NCBI GenBank assembly: GCA_900759335.1
Contig: CAAEUX010000071.1
Span: forward strand, 1 to 48,745
From: an uncultured Collinsella sp.
Lineage (GTDB): Bacteria; Actinomycetota; Coriobacteriia; Coriobacteriales; Coriobacteriaceae
Direction of reading: 5' to 3'
Length of the DNA stretch: 48,745 bases
The notes under the pieces were generated by a model that was not told the DNA's origin, did no database searches, and saw nothing but the letters and a program-made list of their open reading frames with translations. Numbering within the stretch: the first letter of the stretch is position 1; each line of letters opens with the position of its first letter. Positions 24,700 through 33,004 of this stretch are shown piece after piece. The position numbers and the translations under genes were made by a program.

Positions 24700-25539
24700 C
24701 TATGCCTCCTCGAGCTCGAGCTGGTTGTTGGCGATGTCCTGGGCGCTCGCGCGGTAGAGCTCGTCGATAAAGGCGACCTTAAAGCTCGCCGGGGCATCGG
24801 CGACGGCGGCAGCACGCGTGCCAGCGACGTTGTAGACGGCGGTACCGCAGACTGCCGCCGTAAACGGATCGGCGGCACAGGCGTACACGGCCAGTACGCC
24901 GCCTTGCGAGCAACCGCAACCGGTGATCTTGGACATGAGCGGGCTGCCGCCGTGGGACTTGGCCACGGTCGTGCCGTCGGTAATCAGGTCGACTTCGCCC
25001 GAGACCACAACGGCGCCGCCGGTGTAGCGGGCGAGCGCCACGGCGGCATCGCGGGCGGCGTCTACCGTGTCGGTGGTATCGACACCGCGTACGCGGCTCA
25101 GATCAGCCGCCTCGCCCTCAAGACCCCACAGGCCGGCGAGCGCGATGATCTCGGAGGCGTTGCCGCGCACGATGGCGGGCTTGTACTGCTTGAGTTCGTT
25201 TACCAACTGGGTGCGCAGACTACCGATACCCAGGCCCACCGGATCGAGCACCCAGGGCTTGCCGGCGTCGTGTGCCGCCTTGGCCGCGCGGGGAATCGTT
25301 TGCTCGTAGATGGGGAAGAGCGTGCCCATATTGAGATAGATGGCGCCGCCGCCGGCAACGAGCGCCTCGCCCTCGTCGGGCAGATAGACCATGGCGGCCG
25401 ATCCGCCCACGGCGAGCTGTGCGTTGGCGACAAAGTCGATCGTCACCGTGTTGGTGATGGAGCCGGCCATCGGATTGGTGGCGCGAATCTCCTCCACGGC
25501 CTTGACCACATCTTGCTTAAGCTGTTCCGAATCAATCAC
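24700..25539 (-). CDS. thiM: Hydroxyethylthiazole kinase
   Basis: Phosphorylates 4-methyl-5-(2-hydroxyethyl)thiazole for thiamine salvage. The 279-residue protein has the ThiM features NTVTIDFVANAQLAVGGSAAM, PWVLDPVGLG, IVRGNASEI and the anion-hole/catalytic-cysteine region ITGCGCSQGG (GCGC where GTGC is common). The start is GTG at 25539, with AAGGAGG eight bases upstream; the frame stays open further upstream, but that sequence is the riboswitch and terminator. It is the first gene of the thi operon. Confidence 0.94.
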   Translation of the reverse strand: MIDSEQLKQDVVKAVEEIRATNPMAGSITNTVTIDFVANAQLAVGGSAAMVYLPDEGEALVAGGGAIYLNMGTLFPIYEQTIPRAAKAAHDAGKPWVLDPVGLGIGSLRTQLVNELKQYKPAIVRGNASEIIALAGLWGLEGEAADLSRVRGVDTTDTVDAARDAAVALARYTGGAVVVSGEVDLITDGTTVAKSHGGSPLMSKITGCGCSQGGVLAVYACAADPFTAAVCGTAVYNVAGTRAAAVADAPASFKVAFIDELYRASAQDIANNQLELEEA

Positions 25540-25560
25540 TGCACATGCCTCCTTGGCATA

Positions 25561-25591
25561 GAAAAGGGGCGCTGTGCATAGACAGCGCCCC
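25561..25591 (-). terminator. Riboswitch-controlled intrinsic terminator
   Basis: On the minus strand GGGGCGCTGT pairs with ACAGCGCCCC around six bases and is followed by TTTTC. It lies between the TPP aptamer and thiM, so ligand binding should favour this stop and reduce thi operon expression. Confidence 0.88.
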
Positions 25592-25603
25592 TGTAAAGGC
25601 GGC

Positions 25604-25695
25604 ATGCTCCCTACGCCAGCATTAACTGACAGGTTCAAAGGATTGGGCCCCATGCCCTCTCAGCCTTGTGGTTTGCACCGCCGGCACTCCCGCAT
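25604..25695 (-). promoter_or_regulatory. TPP riboswitch (thi-box)
   Basis: Read on the minus strand, it holds the conserved thi-box blocks: GGCTGAGA (pyrimidine sensor side), a GGGGCCC-containing stem, CCTTTGAACCTG, and GTTAATGCTGGCGTAGGGA (pyrophosphate sensor side). The outer helix can form between ATGC and GCAT at the ends. It is followed by an intrinsic terminator and then thiM, giving the usual transcription-attenuation arrangement. Confidence 0.95.
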
Positions 25696-25762
25696 CGAAT
25701 CTGTTGTTCCCTATACTAGCGCACCGTTACAATGGTTGCGGTGAAAATGACTGGGGGACTCT

Positions 25763-26671
25763 ATGATCAAACTTGTGCTGACCGATATGGACGATACGCT
25801 GATTCCAGCCGGGCATGACGGCGCCAGCGACTACGCCATTGAGGGTATTCATGCCATGCAGGTGGCGGGTCTGCACTTTGGGCCGGTTTCGGGTCGTCAG
25901 CCGTCCGCGATGGGCTGGATGTTCAAAAACCGTTCCGAGTGTTTTTCGACCGGTGCGTTCTGTAACGGCCAGGTGATGTTTGTCGACGGCGAAGTAGTCG
26001 CCTCGCGCGCAATCGACAACGATGCTCTGATGCGTTTGGCCGACTATCTGGAGCAAGAGACCAACGATACATTTCTAAAAGTCTACAGCCTGGGCGATGA
26101 CTTTTGGGGCAACGATGCCTATTGCGTGACGAGCAATCCCGAGCGTGTGCGTCGCGCTATGGAGTCGGGCGGCAATGCGTGGCTCAAAGGCGAAGAGGCC
26201 CCGTGCCGTCCCGTCGTCGATGACGCGCCGGTGTTTAAGGCGAATATCTGGAGTGCCCGTTCGCGTGAGGAGCTCGCGGAGCTACGCGAGCGCGTTGCCG
26301 CTGAGGTGCCGGAACTCTCGCTCGTGTTTCCCAACAACCGAGTGCGCCTGTTCGACATCCTTCCGGATGGTTGGGACAAGGGCTGCGCTGCGCTGGAGCT
26401 GGCGCGCGCCTTGAGCCTGACGCCCGACGAGGTGGCCGTATTTGGCGATTCCGATAACGATCTGCCCATGATCGATGCCGTTCCCAACTCCGTTGCAGTC
26501 GCCAATGCCAACGAGGCCGTCACGGCTGCCGCGCGCTGGCATATCGGCGCCGCGGTGGATGATGCGGTCGCCGGAGTCCTGCATCAGATTGCCGCCTGCG
26601 CCGCGACGGGGGAGATGCCGCCGTTTATGCGCCTGCCGGGTACTGCCGACGCGAATCTCACTAACAGCTAA
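25763..26671 (+). CDS. HAD-superfamily phosphatase, Cof type
   Basis: A 302-residue haloacid-dehalogenase hydrolase of the Cof/YbiV type, normally dephosphorylating sugar phosphates or cofactors. The nucleophile motif is DMDDT (Asp8, Asp10), and the C-terminal magnesium motif is VFGDSDNDLPMI, followed by the Cof-type ANANEAVTAAA segment. There is a large cap domain in the middle. The gene diverges from the thi operon and is followed after ten bases by a LysR gene with its own AAGGAG, so the two are probably cotranscribed. The substrate is unknown. Confidence 0.9.
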   Translation: MIKLVLTDMDDTLIPAGHDGASDYAIEGIHAMQVAGLHFGPVSGRQPSAMGWMFKNRSECFSTGAFCNGQVMFVDGEVVASRAIDNDALMRLADYLEQETNDTFLKVYSLGDDFWGNDAYCVTSNPERVRRAMESGGNAWLKGEEAPCRPVVDDAPVFKANIWSARSREELAELRERVAAEVPELSLVFPNNRVRLFDILPDGWDKGCAALELARALSLTPDEVAVFGDSDNDLPMIDAVPNSVAVANANEAVTAAARWHIGAAVDDAVAGVLHQIAACAATGEMPPFMRLPGTADANLTNS

Positions 26672-26681
26672 GGAGACAGCC

Positions 26682-27578
26682 ATGAAGCTCCAGCAGCTCA
26701 GATATGTCGTCAAAGTTGCCGAATGCGGCAGCATTACCGAGGCCTCGCGCCGGCTCTTTGTGTCGCAGCCTTCGATTACCGCGTCGATTCGCGATCTCGA
26801 AAACGAGATGGGTGTGCACATCTTTGAGCGCACCAACAAGGGCGTCATTGTGTCCGAGGAAGGCGAGACCTTCTTGGGCTATGCGCGCCAGGTACTCGAC
26901 CAGGCCGACCTGCTCGAGGGCAAGTACAAGGGCGCATCCGAGCAGGTGCCGCACTTTAGTGTGAGCTGCCAGCATTATTCCTTTGCCGTCAACGCGTTTG
27001 TCGACGTGATCCGCGAGTTCGATGCCGCGCGCTACGACTTTACCCTGCGCGAGGAGCAGACTCACGAGATTATCGAGGATGTCGCGCACATGAAAAGCGA
27101 GCTGGGCATCCTATATCTGTCCGAGCACAACCGCGAGGTCATCGAGCGCATGCTGGTGGCCAACGAGCTCGTGTTCGAAGGACTCTTCTGCGCCACGCCG
27201 CATGTCTTCGTCTGCGCCGACCATCCGCTGGCGGACCGCTCCAGCGTGACGCTCGAGGATCTGGAAGACTACCCGTTCCTGTCCTACGAGCAGGGCAGCT
27301 ACAACTCGTTTTACTATTCCGAGGAGTTGACCTCGACGTTCGAGCGTCGCAAAAATATCCGCGTGCGCGACCGTGCGACGTTGTTCAATTTGGCCATGGG
27401 CCTCAACGGCTACACGGTATGCTCGGGCGTGATCAGCCACGAGCTCAACGGCCCCGGCATTATCTCGATTCCGCTCGACGTGGACGAGTACATGGAGATT
27501 GGCATCATCACGCGCAAGAACACGACGCTTACGCGCTACGGTCGGGCCTATATCGACGCGATTCGTCAGCATATCTAG
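26682..27578 (+). CDS. LysR-family regulator next to MetE-like gene
   Basis: A 298-residue LysR protein: N-terminal winged helix (ITEASRRLFVSQPSITASIRDLENEMG) and a C-terminal effector-binding domain with VPHFSVSCQHYSFAVNAFVDVI. The AAGGAGA site and the distance from the HAD stop support the ATG at 26682. It precedes the MetE-like methyltransferase, whose promoter contains a LysR-style dyad (27626-27646), so control of sulfur/methionine metabolism is a reasonable inference. The effector (homocysteine, a methyl donor, or another compound) is unknown. Confidence 0.9.
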   Translation: MKLQQLRYVVKVAECGSITEASRRLFVSQPSITASIRDLENEMGVHIFERTNKGVIVSEEGETFLGYARQVLDQADLLEGKYKGASEQVPHFSVSCQHYSFAVNAFVDVIREFDAARYDFTLREEQTHEIIEDVAHMKSELGILYLSEHNREVIERMLVANELVFEGLFCATPHVFVCADHPLADRSSVTLEDLEDYPFLSYEQGSYNSFYYSEELTSTFERRKNIRVRDRATLFNLAMGLNGYTVCSGVISHELNGPGIISIPLDVDEYMEIGIITRKNTTLTRYGRAYIDAIRQHI

Positions 27579-27625
27579 GCTGCTGTGCTCCGCACGGTTC
27601 AAGTCTCTTTATGACAGTCCAGACT

Positions 27626-27646
27626 GATATAGGAAACATCTATATC
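27626..27646 (+). promoter_or_regulatory. LysR-type dyad operator upstream of MetE-like gene
   Basis: GATATAG (27626-27632) and CTATATC (27640-27646) are perfect inverted repeats with seven bases between, matching the T-N11-A form of LysR boxes. It lies about 90 bases before the MetE-like start and just after the LysR gene. Confidence 0.6.
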
Positions 27647-27679
27647 AAACTGTTATAAACGTATATTTTACGATGGTCA

Positions 27680-27693
27680 TATGAGCGCTCATA
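27680..27693 (+). promoter_or_regulatory. 14-base palindrome near MetE-like promoter
   Basis: TATGAGCGCTCATA is a perfect palindrome 41 bases before the MetE-like start. It could be a second operator or the activator-proximal site of the LysR regulator. Confidence 0.45.
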
Positions 27694-27733
27694 CTCTGTC
27701 CCAGTAAAGCAACCAATGCAAAGGGAGATATCT

Positions 27734-28867
27734 ATGAGCACTTCGATTCAACCGAACGCGCCGTTTCGCGCCGATATCGTCGGCAGCTTTCTTCGTCCGC
27801 AGGCTGTAAAGGACGCCCGTGCCGCCTATGTCGCGGGTAAACTCGACGCTTCCGGCCTTAAGGCCGTCGAGGACGATGCCATTCGCGATTTGGTGGCCAA
27901 GCAGAAGGCCGCCGGCCTGCAGGTGATCACCGATGGCGAGTTCCGCCGCAGCTACTGGCACCTCGATTTTATGTGGGGCCTCAACGGCATTGTGCGCCGC
28001 ACCTCACGCACGGGTTATATGTTCCATGATGAGGAGACGACGGCCGACACCGCCGTGGTTACTGGTCCCATTAGCGGCGAGAACCACCCGTTCGTCGAGC
28101 ATTTTAAGTTCGTCAAGGCGCTTGAGGGGGAGGGCCAGGTCGCACGCCAGACCATTCCGGCGCCGATCCAGACGTTCTCTGAGGTCACGCTCGATCGCTG
28201 CGACGGCCAGCAGGAGAGCCTGCGCGCTGTCTATAAGACCGATGAGGAACTTGCCGACGCCATTGCGGCCGCTTATCGCACGGTGATCGCCGACCTGTAC
28301 GCAGCAGGCTGCCGCAACATCCAATTTGATGACTGCACCTGGGGCATCTATTGCGATACCGACTTTGTGTCCAAGACCGGCATGAGCCCGGTTGACCTGC
28401 AAAAGGTGAGCGAGCTGGGCGTGGCGCTCAACAATGCCGCCATCGCGGGCAAGCCCGACGAGCTGGTTATCAACACGCACGTGTGCCGCGGCAACTATCA
28501 CTCCACGTATGCCTTCGAGGGTGGTTACGATCCCATTGCGCCGTACCTGTTCGCACATGAGAACGTCGACGCGTTCTACCTTGAGTTCGATACGCCACGC
28601 GCCGGTGGCTTTGAGCCGCTCAAGTACGTTGCTCCCGGCAAGAAGGTCGTGCTGGGCCTGGTGACCACCAAGGCGGCTGAGCTTGAGGACGAGGACGTTA
28701 TCGTCGAACGTATCCACGAGGCCGCAAAGTATGTGCCGCTCGAGAACCTGTACCTGTCGCCCCAGTGCGGCTTTGCCAGCTGCGAGATTGGCAACAAGCT
28801 GACCGAGGACGAACAGTGGGCAAAGATCGCGCTGGTCAAGCGCATTGCCGAGCGCGTTTGGAAGTAA
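27734..28867 (+). CDS. Short MetE-like methyltransferase (YxjG/YxjH type)
   Basis: A 377-residue cobalamin-independent methionine synthase homologue containing only the catalytic C-terminal barrel. Zinc ligands are visible as His and Cys in NTHVCRGN, Glu in FYLEFD, and Cys in LSPQCGFAS. The N-terminus ADIVGSFLRPQAVKDAR is typical of the YxjG/YxjH group, which transfers methyl groups to homocysteine or related thiols from an uncertain donor. The ATG at 27734 follows AAGGGAGA. It is preceded by a LysR gene and two dyads, and followed by a terminator at 29065. Confidence 0.88.
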   Translation: MSTSIQPNAPFRADIVGSFLRPQAVKDARAAYVAGKLDASGLKAVEDDAIRDLVAKQKAAGLQVITDGEFRRSYWHLDFMWGLNGIVRRTSRTGYMFHDEETTADTAVVTGPISGENHPFVEHFKFVKALEGEGQVARQTIPAPIQTFSEVTLDRCDGQQESLRAVYKTDEELADAIAAAYRTVIADLYAAGCRNIQFDDCTWGIYCDTDFVSKTGMSPVDLQKVSELGVALNNAAIAGKPDELVINTHVCRGNYHSTYAFEGGYDPIAPYLFAHENVDAFYLEFDTPRAGGFEPLKYVAPGKKVVLGLVTTKAAELEDEDVIVERIHEAAKYVPLENLYLSPQCGFASCEIGNKLTEDEQWAKIALVKRIAERVWK

Positions 28868-28990
28868 CGCTACCGCTTGCAGGTGACGGCGCGCGCGAGA
28901 CATGACGTATCACGTACAATGGTCCGGATCGTATCGTTCGGGCAGGTTATCCGATATGCCTGATCGCCCTTCCATCATGAAAGGACTTCC

Positions 28991-29044
28991 ATGTCCCAAT
29001 CCTCGACGCCCGCCGTATCTGAACTCGAGGAGACTGTCGAATAG
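28991..29044 (+). other. 17-codon reading frame with ribosome site, possible gene remnant
   Basis: ATG with AAAGGA upstream opens a frame for MSQSSTPAVSELEETVE and then two stop codons. It could be a leader peptide or the start of a lost gene. There is no clear gene behind it before the terminator at 29065. Confidence 0.2.
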
Positions 29045-29064
29045 TAGTTGTGTTCAGCTAAATC

Positions 29065-29103
29065 AAAAAATGGCGCCCGTGCGTACGCGTGGACGCCATT
29101 TTT
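29065..29103. terminator. Bidirectional terminator between MetE-like and esterase genes
   Basis: AAAAAATGGCG (29065-29075) pairs with CGCCATTTTT (29094-29103), with A/T runs on both sides. Serves both convergent transcripts and overlaps the esterase stop codon. Confidence 0.8.
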
Positions 29104-29767
29104 AATGCGTCAGTATCCAGTGGATGCCGCGCGCCATGCGCAGGTCAGTTTGGGCAAAATGATTGCCGGGGTTGAGCTCCAGCGTTGTTGGGATGTCGCG
29201 CTCGATAAACAGCTCTTCCATCGCGCGCGTATCGTCGAGTACGTGCCGCATCATGCGGTTGGGCGTCTTGGTTTCCTTTTTACCGAGCGACAGATAGGCG
29301 GCGTCGGGCGTAGCCGTCATCGTGCGCTCGCGCGCGTAGTCGATAAAGCCGGGGAACCACAGCGACCCCGATGCGCTCGCCACGCGCTCAAAGACATCTG
29401 TTTGCCAAAGTGCCCACAGTGCAAAAAGACCCGCCAACGAGTAGCCTGCAACGCCGCGCCAGGCGGGCGGTTGCGGGAGCGATGATTCGGCCTGGGGGAT
29501 TATCTGCTTCAACAGCTCGTCAAGAAAACCAGCAGCCTGTCCGCCAAAGGGCTCGGCATCTCGTATAGTTCCGTCGCATTCCCAGGGGCTCAGCTCGCGA
29601 TTCCAATCGAGCCCTCCAATGGCGACAAGGGTGAACGGCGGGCAGTCGAGCTCTCGGCAGCGCTCGTAGACTTCACCACCGTCGCCCATAACCACGGGGA
29701 GGTAGATGACGGGCGCGCCTTCCACACACTCTGAATAAACGGTTATCTGCTTATGATGCGCTTCCAA
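29102..29767 (-). CDS. Alpha/beta hydrolase, esterase D/enterobactin-esterase-like
   Basis: A cytoplasmic alpha/beta-hydrolase of about 220 residues. The nucleophile elbow is GYSLAG and a histidine occurs in NPGNHFAQ; VASASGSLWFPGFIDY is typical of the esterase/feruloyl-esterase/Fes-like group, which cleaves esters of small acids or siderophores. No ATG fits: the longest frame starts at GTG 29815, but AGAGAAG precedes a TTG at 29767, which I chose. The substrate is unknown. It sits downstream of the NCS2 permease but is separated from it by a terminator at 29842. Confidence 0.75.
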   Translation of the reverse strand: MEAHHKQITVYSECVEGAPVIYLPVVMGDGGEVYERCRELDCPPFTLVAIGGLDWNRELSPWECDGTIRDAEPFGGQAAGFLDELLKQIIPQAESSLPQPPAWRGVAGYSLAGLFALWALWQTDVFERVASASGSLWFPGFIDYARERTMTATPDAAYLSLGKKETKTPNRMMRHVLDDTRAMEELFIERDIPTTLELNPGNHFAQTDLRMARGIHWILTH

Positions 29768-29841
29768 GGCAGGCTTCTCTCGGTGTTGTGATATTGACAG
29801 CCTCAATTGTCGCACGCTGGCACGGGGGCAGACGCTAAAAG

Positions 29842-29886
29842 AAAGGCGCGGAGCCGTTCGATGCGACTCCGCGCCTTGTTGTTTTG
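29842..29886 (-). terminator. Intrinsic terminator after NCS2 permease gene
   Basis: AAGGCGCGGAG (29843-29853) pairs with CTCCGCGCCTT (29867-29877); the minus strand continues into a T-rich run, ending the permease transcript. The plus side is also T-rich. Confidence 0.85.
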
Positions 29887-29904
29887 TTTTAGCAGACTAT
29901 GCCG

Positions 29905-31215
29905 TTACGCCACGAAGAAGTAGACGAGGAAGGCGAGGGCTGCGATCCACATGAGCGGCTTGATCTTGGAGGCCTCGCCCTTAAAGAGCGCGACGACCAC
30001 GTAGGCGATGAAGCCCAGGCCGATGCCGGCAGAGATGGAGTAGGTGAAGGGCACGCCGGCGACAATCATGAACGCCGGGAAACCCTGCGACACGTCGGAC
30101 CAGTCGATCTCGGAGGCCTCGCTCATCATGAGATAGCCGACGTAGACCAGAGCACCGCAGGTGGCGGCGCTGGAAACGATGGTGACGATGGGGGAGAAGA
30201 ACGCAGCGAGAATGAACAGCACGCCGGTGGTGACGGAGGTGAGGCCCGTGCGGCCACCGTCGGCGGCGCCGGAAGTGGACTCGACGAAGGTGGTGATGGA
30301 GGAGACACCCATGAAACCGCCCACAGCAGCGGCGGCGGAGTCGACGATCAGGATCTCCTTGATATTCTCGACGTTGCCGTCGTCGGTGAGGAACTCGCCC
30401 TGCTTGGCCACGGCCATCGCGGTGCCCATGGTATCGAAGAAGTCACTCATGAGCAGCGAGAACGAGATGACGAGGAGCGCGGGGTCGGTAAGGACCTTGA
30501 CGATGGCAGGCACGCCGCCGGCGTCGGCGATGGGGCCACCGATGCTCGAGAAGTCGAGCGGGGCGATGATACCGGTCGGAGCCTGGGTCACACCTAGGGG
30601 GATACCGGCGATGACGGCGACGACGATGCCGATGAGCAGCGAGCCCGGCACGTTGCGGGAAGCTAGGGCAACCGTCACGACGATGGAGATGATGCCGACG
30701 ATAAAGGTGGGGGAGGTGATGTCGCCCAGGCCGACGAGCGTACCGGCGCCAGCGGTGATAATGCCGGCATCGCACAGGCCAATCATGGCGATGAACAGGC
30801 CCAGACCCACCGAGATGGCGTGACGCAGGACAACCGGGATGGCGTCCATGATGGCCTCGCGCAGGCCACAAAGCACGAGCAGCAAGATGACGATACCCTC
30901 GAGGAAGATGACGCTCATGGCCACGTGCCAGTCACCGCCGCAGACGGTGGTGGTGATTCCGGCGATCATCGCGTTGACGCCTAAGCCCGACGCGCAGGCG
31001 AGCGGGCGGTTGGCGAAGATGCCCATGCAGATGGTCATGATGCCGGCGCCCAGGCAGGTGGCGCAGGCGAGCGCTCCCGCATCGATGCCAGCGCCCGAGA
31101 GCACCGCGGGGTTGACGGCGATGATGTAGGCCATCGCCAGGAATGTTGTCAGTCCAGCGCGGAGTTCGGTCCCGATTGTGGACTTGCGCTCACTGACGTG
31201 AAAAAGTTCGTCCAT
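29905..31215 (-). CDS. NCS2-family purine permease (AzgA/guanine-hypoxanthine type)
   Basis: A 436-residue nucleobase:cation symporter with about 13 hydrophobic helices. The N-terminal ERKSTIGTELRAGLTTFLAMAYIIAVNP is the hallmark of the AzgA branch that takes up adenine, guanine or hypoxanthine. Further typical segments are GLGVNAMI and MSDFFDTMGTAMAVAKQG. The start at 31215 is supported by AAGGAAAGGG and homology; the frame is open further upstream. No purine riboswitch was found in the leader. It is monocistronic. Confidence 0.92.
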   Translation of the reverse strand: MDELFHVSERKSTIGTELRAGLTTFLAMAYIIAVNPAVLSGAGIDAGALACATCLGAGIMTICMGIFANRPLACASGLGVNAMIAGITTTVCGGDWHVAMSVIFLEGIVILLLVLCGLREAIMDAIPVVLRHAISVGLGLFIAMIGLCDAGIITAGAGTLVGLGDITSPTFIVGIISIVVTVALASRNVPGSLLIGIVVAVIAGIPLGVTQAPTGIIAPLDFSSIGGPIADAGGVPAIVKVLTDPALLVISFSLLMSDFFDTMGTAMAVAKQGEFLTDDGNVENIKEILIVDSAAAAVGGFMGVSSITTFVESTSGAADGGRTGLTSVTTGVLFILAAFFSPIVTIVSSAATCGALVYVGYLMMSEASEIDWSDVSQGFPAFMIVAGVPFTYSISAGIGLGFIAYVVVALFKGEASKIKPLMWIAALAFLVYFFVA

Positions 31216-31408
31216 GCATACCCTTTCCTTGTTCGGCCCCGAGTTTAGGCCGATTGACACGAACTCAACTACTATAGCCCCTTTACGACGCTGTTGTTCC
31301 TCGCATGTTGATGTTCGGCGCTTTGTAGCAGACGGACGGTATTTTTCGCATGAAAATGTGTGGGTACCGTATACTTAAGCGGTTACAACGACCCCTATGG
31401 AGGAACGT

Positions 31409-31828
31409 ATGATTAAAGAGCTTTGCCACGACGAGGCTATCCTGTCCCAGCGTTGCGAGGTTGCGACCGTCGAGGACGAGTCGGTTGCTCAGGACCTGAT
31501 CGATACCATCAAGTCGCTCGACGATGCCGGCTGCCTTGCCGCTAACCAGATTGGCGTTACCAAGAAGGTTTGCGTCTACCTGGACGATGCCGGCGAGCCT
31601 CACGTACTCTACAACCCCCGTCTGGTGTTTGGCCTGGGCGCCAGCAAGATGGAGGAGAGCTGCCTGACGCACGAGGAGGTCACCAAGTCCACGCGCTATA
31701 TCAAGTGCAAGGTCGCCTTTGATCAGATCGTCGACGGCAAGATGAAGGAGTGCCGCCGCGACTACGCGGGCTTTGAGGCACAGATGATCCAGCATATGAT
31801 CGACCACTGTCTTGGAAAGTTGGTCTAA
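31409..31828 (+). CDS. Peptide-deformylase-like protein with altered catalytic motif
   Basis: A 139-residue deformylase-fold protein. Motif 1 is GCLAANQ (41-47), motif 2 reads ESCLT (83-87) where EGCLS is standard, and motif 3 reads HMIDH (129-133) where HEIDH is standard. The two histidines and the cysteine that bind the metal are present, but the general-base glutamate is methionine. Removal of N-formyl groups by the normal mechanism is therefore doubtful. A canonical short deformylase exists at 45357. GGAGG lies six bases before the ATG at 31409; the in-frame ATG at 31397 overlaps that site. Possible roles are an altered-specificity enzyme or a regulatory pseudoenzyme. Confidence 0.85.
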   Translation: MIKELCHDEAILSQRCEVATVEDESVAQDLIDTIKSLDDAGCLAANQIGVTKKVCVYLDDAGEPHVLYNPRLVFGLGASKMEESCLTHEEVTKSTRYIKCKVAFDQIVDGKMKECRRDYAGFEAQMIQHMIDHCLGKLV

Positions 31829-31860
31829 GGGGACCAAAGCACCGCACTTCGTCTCTTTTG

Positions 31861-31900
31861 GCCCGGGCATGACATTGTTGTCATGTCCGGGCTTTTGTGT
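31861..31900 (+). terminator. Intrinsic terminator after deformylase-like gene
   Basis: Stem GCCCGGGCATGACA with TGTCATGTCCGGGC (one mismatch), loop TTGT, followed by TTTTGTGTTT. Confidence 0.9.
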
Positions 31901-31959
31901 TTAGCGCCTTTTTGTTTGGAGACAATGAAATTAGCAAGAACGTAAAGCTAGGAGGCGCT

Positions 31960-32925
31960 ATGTGTACGAGTATTCGATTTACCGATAATTCTGGCCACAT
32001 GTATCTGGGCCGCAATCTCGACTGGAGCTTTGACTACGGCCAACAGGTTCGCGTGATGCCGCGCGGATTTCACATTCCGTATTCGTTTATCGATGACGCG
32101 ACAGCGGCGCACGCGGTGATCGGTATGTGCATCGATTACAAGAACTACCCTATGTTCTTCGACTGCGGCAACGATGCGGGCCTTGCCGTGGCGGGTCTCA
32201 ATTTCCCGGGTTATGCCGAGTATGCCGAGGGCCCTGTCGACGGCAAGAACAATATTGCGGCCTATGAGTTTCCCCTGTGGGTGGCAGCGACGTTCTCGAC
32301 GGTTGATGAGGTCGAGGCCGCGCTGCGCGACACGGTGATTGTCGCCAAATCTGCCGGAGAAGGGCTGGGCGTGTCGCTGCTCCATTGGATTATCGGCGAC
32401 AGCCAGCGCAGCATCGTGGTCGAGATGATGGCTGACGGCCTGCATGTATACGACGATCCGGTCGACACCCTTGCCAACCAGCCCACCTTCCCGTGGCACA
32501 TGGAAAACCTGCGCACCTATATCACCGCCACAAGCGATTTTCCGCAGACGGCGACATGGCGTGGCGCCGAGCTCAAGCCCTATGGAGCCGGTGCCGGCAT
32601 GCGCGGCATTCCGGGCGATTGCTATTCGCCGAGCCGTTTTGTAAAGGCGGCGTACCTCAATGCCAATTACCCGCAAAAGGAGAGCGAGACCGAAAATGTC
32701 GTTCGCATGTTCCGCTCGCTCGAGGGTGTGGTGATGATCGAGGGAGCGTCCAGGATGGGCGATGGCAAGTTCGAGAAGACTATCTACACCGGATGCTTTA
32801 GCGCGCGCACGGGCAATTATTACTACGCGATGTATGGGGATCCGTCGATTCGCTACGTGAGCCTGATGGATGCCGAGGGCGCGAGCCCCGATAGGCTCGT
32901 GGTTCCCGAGCCGCGCCGTTCGTAG
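31960..32925 (+). CDS. Choloylglycine hydrolase family (bile salt hydrolase/penicillin acylase-like)
   Basis: An Ntn-hydrolase of 321 residues that cleaves linear amides; in gut bacteria these enzymes usually deconjugate glyco- and tauro-bile acids. The start ATG-TGT exposes the nucleophile Cys2. The other family residues are in register with characterised bile salt hydrolases: Arg18 and Asp21 (GRNLDW), Asn81 (GLNFPGY), Asn173 (LANQPTF) and Arg226 (SPSRF). AGGAGG precedes the ATG. There is no signal peptide, as is normal for intracellular bile salt hydrolases. It is monocistronic with a strong terminator. Penicillin V acylase or N-acyl-homoserine-lactone acylase activity cannot be excluded. 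Confidence 0.9.
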   Translation: MCTSIRFTDNSGHMYLGRNLDWSFDYGQQVRVMPRGFHIPYSFIDDATAAHAVIGMCIDYKNYPMFFDCGNDAGLAVAGLNFPGYAEYAEGPVDGKNNIAAYEFPLWVAATFSTVDEVEAALRDTVIVAKSAGEGLGVSLLHWIIGDSQRSIVVEMMADGLHVYDDPVDTLANQPTFPWHMENLRTYITATSDFPQTATWRGAELKPYGAGAGMRGIPGDCYSPSRFVKAAYLNANYPQKESETENVVRMFRSLEGVVMIEGASRMGDGKFEKTIYTGCFSARTGNYYYAMYGDPSIRYVSLMDAEGASPDRLVVPEPRRS

Positions 32926-32950
32926 CCGCTAGCTTTACTGCAATACAAGA

Positions 32951-32982
32951 CGGCCTTGCACCTCTCGCGAGGTGCAAGGCCG
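32951..32982. terminator. Terminator between bile-salt-hydrolase-like gene and kup
   Basis: Perfect 14-base stem CGGCCTTGCACCTC with GAGGTGCAAGGCCG, loop TCGC. Lies between two convergent genes; T-runs are weak on both sides. Confidence 0.8.
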
Positions 32983-33004
32983 CTGTCGTTGATTTGTGAC
33001 GTCG

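Noticed and set aside
31216..31408. Possible purine riboswitch before the NCS2 permease
   Set aside because: The leader was read for the conserved purine-aptamer loops and none was recognised.
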